NCBI GenBank assembly: GCA_027579435.1
Contig: JANBPK010001034.1
Coordinates: forward strand, 1-13,369
From: Candolleomyces eurysporus
Taxonomy: Eukaryota > Basidiomycota > Agaricomycetes > Agaricales > Psathyrellaceae
Direction: 5' to 3'
Length of the DNA: 13,369 nt
Below the pieces are notes generated by a model. It searched no databases. It was not told where the DNA came from and saw only the letters and a program-made list of their open reading frames with translations. The stretch's first letter is position 1. Each line of letters begins with the position of its first letter. The position numbers and the translations under genes are program-made. Shown here piece after piece: positions 9,969-13,369 of this stretch.

Positions 9969-10051
9969 CCATGGTTGACCATCACATCGAGATCTGGCAC
10001 CCTTGGCTTGCCAAAAGCGGGTGTTCCATATTTGGATGTGATGGCCATGGG
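9969..10051. repeat. Imperfect palindrome in the divergent promoter
   Basis: Symmetry is centred between 10009 and 10010. The innermost pair is TTGGC-TT-GCCAA (10004-10015), then CACCC (9999-10003) with GGGTG (10020-10024). Next, atctgg (9993-9998) pairs partly with ccatat (10027-10032). Then CCATCACATC (9980-9989) pairs perfectly with GATGTGATGG (10036-10045), and CCATGG (9970-9975) with CCATGG (10046-10051). The left arm has four extra bases (ttga). It lies between the two TATA boxes and could be a set of paired factor sites or a hairpin. Confidence 0.7.
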
Positions 10052-10162
10052 GGGTAAGCACTAGGTGATAGTCGAGTGTCGCTCTTTGCAATATTACTGC
10101 TACTACCCTGCGGCTAACATGGTGCGTTCTACCTTGTATGGAAATGAAAGACCGGAAAAACA

Positions 10163-10170
10163 TATAAATA
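10163..10170 (+). promoter_or_regulatory. TATA box of the RING-C gene
   Basis: TATAAATA lies 55 bases before the ATG at 10226, within acatataaatacag. It faces away from the TATA box at 9888-9894, so the intergenic space is a divergent promoter. Confidence 0.65.
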
Positions 10171-10225
10171 CAGTCCCTCTGCCTCCTCAGAATCGTACAA
10201 CTCGCTCCCGACCCCGTCTACGATC

Positions 10226-10955
10226 ATGTGGCCTGCATGCGGAATTTGCTTCGAAGCGCTTCATCCGGTGCACAAACCTGCCTGTACACTTCCTTGTGGT
10301 CCGTCGTGCGCGAATCTTGGAAATTTTCCGCCTGATTCCCAACCTATCTTTCGCAGGTCATGTCCTCTGCGAGCCTTGCTGCCTGGCGCTGACAGAGAAC
10401 AGCTCCTCCTGCCCTCTCAAGTGCCGCAATCCTCTACCCCTCCGACAGAGAGACGTGAGGCCTCTCTCCATCTCCCTTTTTCCGCTCGACCAATCCGAGG
10501 ACTCTGCGTCCCTTCTCCAGTAAGCAAACTGCCCGTTTTTGTCTTCGCTTCATCTCGGTGCTTACCTCCCTCCCTTTCAATATAGGTCCATTGACTCCTC
10601 TGACATAGTGCAGAAGTGTTATCAGTTTAATTGTGGTCGGCTCTCAGAAAGCATCGGTGATCTGCTTTGGAAGCTCCGACGAGACGCGGACAACAACGCG
10701 ACTTACTGTGAAATTTTGTCTCAAGCCGTTCAACGGTATCGCGATGCTGTTGCGTCGGTCCAATCTTCCTACGGCGGCCTTCAAGCAGCGCTTGAGGACG
10801 GTGATAGATATGCCGAGAAAATCCTGGCTCTGAGGCGACGTGTACGTTAANTTTTTTATGATCTCGTCTCGCACGCACTTACATGCACCGAACAGCTGCG
10901 AACCTTGCAAGTGCTCAAGGACCAGGCTCACTCTCACCGCGAGTTCCGACAGTAA
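10226..10955 (+). CDS. RING-finger/coiled-coil protein RING-C, intact
   Basis: Four exons: 10226-10298, 10357-10519, 10586-10841, 10896-10955. The introns are 58, 66 and 54 nt (donors GTCCGT, GTAAGC, GTACGT; acceptors CGCAG, ATAG, ACAG) with phases 1, 2 and 0 all consistent. The product is about 183 aa. Residues 5-47 form a RING: C5-x2-C8, C24, H26, C29-x2-C32, C43-PLK-C47. The first exon stops exactly inside the CG/H of the RING. The remaining about 130 residues are largely helical and coiled-coil-like (LSESIGDLLWKLRRD, ALEDGDRYAEKILALRR). The last zinc pair is C-x3-C instead of the usual C-x2-C. A role as an E3 ubiquitin ligase, probably soluble, is inferred from the RING only. The third intron contains an N at 10851, which does not affect coding. 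The gene is transcribed away from the large GMSSDESD gene. Confidence 0.85.
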
Positions 10956-11187
10956 AGCTTATGTGTCCGAGTCGTTACCATCGGCTCTCGTCCTTGTGAA
11001 CCTAGTCACTCGAGCCTTGAGTCTTAATATGACTTTTAATGAGAAATGATCAAGTACTTCTCTGATTTTCTGAGAATTATTAAGGACTGTATAAAAATTG
11101 AGAATCCGAGACCCCGACGATGGACCGGATTCATGAATATGGTCGCTGGATGGGTGATCTTGGTTTTTGCATACGGGTGAGTGGACG
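10956..11187 (+). other. Spacer with a possible orphan first exon
   Basis: Downstream of RING-C, a TATAAAAA box at 11090-11097 is followed by an ATG at 11120 and 19 codons (MDRIHEYGRWMGDLGFCIR), ending at a good GTGAGT donor at 11177. The duplicated segment starts about ten bases later. This may be the 5' end of a gene cut by the duplication, or chance. No continuing exon was found. Confidence 0.25.
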
Positions 11188-12150
11188 AATGCAGCTCTAG
11201 TAAGTCGCTAACCCTTGAGCTGCCGTCGTCGATTTGAAGGACAAAGATTCGACGAATCAACAACATACCGAGGGGCTCATCCAGTAATGGCCTCGAAACT
11301 TGTCCCTAGACAACGTCTGCAACAGAAAATGATGCACGGAGGATATGGATTGAGTACTATTATTCTCTATGTTGGGTCGTCGCTCCAGATGATTCGCGCA
11401 ATCTGGGGATCAGTGCAATCCCAACAGACGCTATAGACGAAATCCACTCTGCCCTCGACGCCAGGCGGATTGGATACGTTAAGTAGCTACAAGGAACTAC
11501 AGAGAAAGGAAGTTGGAGGCTAAATCATTCGATCAGAAGAGTGAGAAAGCAAAAGGGTTTAGAGACGACTCACCGTGGTCAAGCAGGTCGGAGGCAAGCC
11601 GCTTGGTGCATACGATCTGCCGATGGAAATCGATGAGAGGCCGGCAAATTCAAAGATGCGAGGGACAAGGTAGGATAGAAACTCACGACACCATTGACAT
11701 CCTCGAGAGCGTCTGCGAGCTGACGCTCAGAGCGTCGTTCGGACTGTAACGAGAGCTTGAGGGGTTAGGAAGAGTCAACAAGGGCGAGGACGGGAAGGAG
11801 GAAGTACTCACTGGAGACTTGCCGCGATATCACCCGAAGAGGCCGAGGCACCGGTAGAAAGCTCGAGGGAGCACACGTCTATTGAGTGTATGGAGTCGAG
11901 ACGGCCGAAGCAACCTGAAATTATGTAGAGTGCCGGTACCTAGCTGTGCTTTGGCACTGAGTGTTGGTGCCATTGGGTGCTTTGATCGTCATGACTAGAC
12001 CCACGGCCGTGATATGGTCAGCTGGCGGCCGAATTCGAGGGAATAACAGAGATTACCCATCGTATTCACAAGTTTACTCGTATTCGTATTGGTAGAGGGG
12101 GAGAGCATTCACGTCAACGCGTACGTCACATCATCGCTGTTGATCACTGT
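11188..12150. repeat. Segmental duplication, copy B (carries RING-B relic)
   Basis: This is the duplicate of 2454-3883 in the same orientation. Relative to copy A it lacks exactly 200 bases (equivalent to 2921-3120, junction at 11761), about 270 bases (equivalent to about 3267-3539, junction near 11908) and a patchy block equivalent to about 3610-3730. It retains two blocks near 11240-11310 and 11380-11420 that copy A lost. The 200-base deletion has GAG at both breakpoints, which suggests microhomology-mediated loss. Confidence 0.85.
11498..11908 (-). pseudogene. RING-B, truncated relic of the RING-A gene
   Basis: Within copy B the equivalents of exons 5 and 4, the end of exon 3 and the end of exon 2 survive. 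These include the donors ACTCAC (minus GTGAGT) near 11565 and 11684 and the stop codon TAG at 11500-11498. The 200-base deletion removes most of the coiled-coil exon and the acceptor of intron 2. The 270-base deletion removes exon 1, intron 1 and the start of exon 2, so the entire RING and the start codon are gone. The TATA site is also mutated. No product is possible. Confidence 0.85.
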
Positions 12151-12464
12151 CAATTTGATTGCGATACAGACCAATTGTTAGGCACTGTCGACTGCGAATG
12201 ATTGGTGCTAGGAGGTTCTATAGAAAGGCGACAACACGGCGGGTTATCATACCTCAAATCAGTTTCCTTTTAAGCTCCCACTGGAGCTCCTACTAATAAA
12301 GATACTATTATCAACTTCGTAAAGAGAGCTCCACAAAGAATTGTACTATAACTTCGAACATCAGGCGCCAGTTCAAGGCTGCATGGCCGATTATGCCTAG
12401 TCGCACGTTCAGACTTCAACCGTTCAGTTGACGTTGTATGCTCATCTGTTCCCCTTCAACTATT
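12151..12464. other. Intergenic stretch downstream of the MYND gene
   Basis: No gene seen. The part near 12464 should be the 3' untranslated region of the minus-strand MYND gene. An AATAAA-like string overlaps its stop codon. gagctcc/ggagctc strings near 12277-12290 can form a small hairpin. Confidence 0.4.
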
Positions 12465-13342
12465 TTATTTTGAGCTCTCAGCTTCGGCCCATACGTAGCC
12501 TTCACCGATCGCGAGACAATGCCCATTTATTCGAATGCTTCCAATTGGGATTGGGGTTTCGCTTGGGACGAGGCTTGTGTCGCTGAGGGGATTGCTCAAG
12601 TCCAGCTCAAGAAGGTTCTCTGGAATGCCGAGTGCTGCCGCACATTCTAGTGACCTACGAATTCGGACAGAACGCGGTCAGAGACGATGCCGAGATGATT
12701 AAAGCGGGGCCGAGAGACTGACCCGTATTTTTCGATGCTGTAAACAGCCATGAAGTGCTTATCTGTACCAAGCTGGAGCTTCACTGTCACGAACCTAACA
12801 GTGTTGGTTCCCAAGCCCTGCACCATTTCAACGAGTCTAACTTGGGAACCTTCTCGACTAGGCAATTGATTGAGTTCCTGCAAGAGCGAAGCAACCCGGG
12901 GCCGTAGGTGTTCGTCGTTCAAACGCATCACAACTCCGTACCACGCGTCCCGTGGGATGGGGAACAAGATTCCTTTCCCCGTTTGAGTGACGCAGAGAAC
13001 TGTGGCGACCTCGTGAGGTGGAAGGTCTGGAAATGTCTTCAGGCGTGCCTGCTCAGCGAGCGTAATGGTACTCTGTCCTGCGACTTGGTTAAAGTGGGTC
13101 TGGGCGATGGCAATTCTGGGTATTCGGGATCTCAGATGGATTTTTCCGAGCATAGGCGGGCGATCTGAAGCTGTGACGTCAGGAATTGATTAACCGTCGT
13201 CGAACAAACAGACTTACATGAAGCGGTCTGAGAGCACTCAGTGCGGTGCCTCTCGTTCCAGTCGTATTTCTGGCATTCCGCAGAGCAATACATAAACAAG
13301 GAGCATCCAGAGCATTTTTTTTGACTTCGACGAGGAGCTCAA
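12465..13342 (-). CDS. MYND zinc-finger protein, 3' part (gene runs off the right edge)
   Basis: Three exons on the minus strand: 13342-13218, 13170-12723, 12654-12465, joined by introns 13217-13171 (47 nt, GTAAGT; a second acceptor 6 bases on at 13165 is also in frame) and 12722-12655 (68 nt, GTCAGT). Phases agree. The first visible exon encodes the second half of a MYND finger: KKCSGC, YCSAECQKYDW, then HRTEC, giving C-x2-C-x5-C-x3-C-x7-H-x3-C. The first zinc pair should lie in an exon beyond the window. MYND domains bind proline-rich peptides in partner proteins. The following about 210 residues contain LPPHEVATVLCV and DAWYGVVMRLNDEHLRPRV and have no family I can name. The run of eight A at 13315-13322 needs a ninth for the exon to be open from its acceptor at 13343. 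Otherwise an in-frame TGA precedes the finger. Confidence 0.75.
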
Positions 13343-13369
13343 CTGGAAATCAGACCTATTGCACTGACA

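Noticed and set aside
1..13369. CRISPR arrays, bacterial operons or phage genes
   Set aside because: No spaced repeats or bacterial gene signals; spliced genes show that the DNA is eukaryotic.

Overview
This looks like a window from a basidiomycete (probably agaricomycete mushroom) nuclear genome. The genes have many short introns of about 47-72 nt with GT..AG ends. There are TATA boxes a short distance upstream of start codons, a basidiomycete-type non-LTR reverse transcriptase relic, and a protein carrying the GVDGMSSDESD signature that I recall from large uncharacterised agaricomycete families. Roughly half of the window is gene-poor and full of decayed copies, so it reads as a repeat-rich accessory region. 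No database search was run; family names rest on motifs and memory.

Layout, left to right. 1-1496: two minus-strand relics of a non-LTR retrotransposon reverse transcriptase, with about 550 bp between equivalent points. 1497-2278: no recognisable gene. 2279-2452: a small decayed copy of part of the large gene at 6716-9850. 2454-3883: a segment carrying a minus-strand RING-finger/coiled-coil gene (RING-A) that is complete except for one extra base in a T run. 3884-6715: no gene I can name, but several promoter-like and open stretches. 6716-9850: a nine-exon minus-strand gene for a protein of about 879 aa ending in the GVDGMSSDESD domain. 9851-10225: a compact divergent promoter with a TATA box at each side and an imperfect palindrome of about 82 bp. 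10226-10955: an intact four-exon RING-finger/coiled-coil gene on the plus strand (RING-C). 11188-12150: a second, heavily deleted copy (RING-B) of the 2454-3883 segment. 12465-13342: the 3' part of a minus-strand MYND zinc-finger gene that runs off the right edge.

The main biological story is a divergently transcribed pair, a large lineage-specific GMSSDESD protein and a small RING-type protein, surrounded by older duplicates of both partners in various stages of decay. RING-A and RING-C share exon sizes (73, about 160, and 256 nt) and an unusual C-x3-C last zinc pair, so they form one local family. The large gene has itself grown by tandem duplication of a phase 0-0 exon.

A technical caution: five isolated Ns occur in the window, four of them beside single-base runs. 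Three otherwise well-supported gene models each need exactly one base added or removed in a homopolymer, so some apparent breaks are probably sequencing errors.
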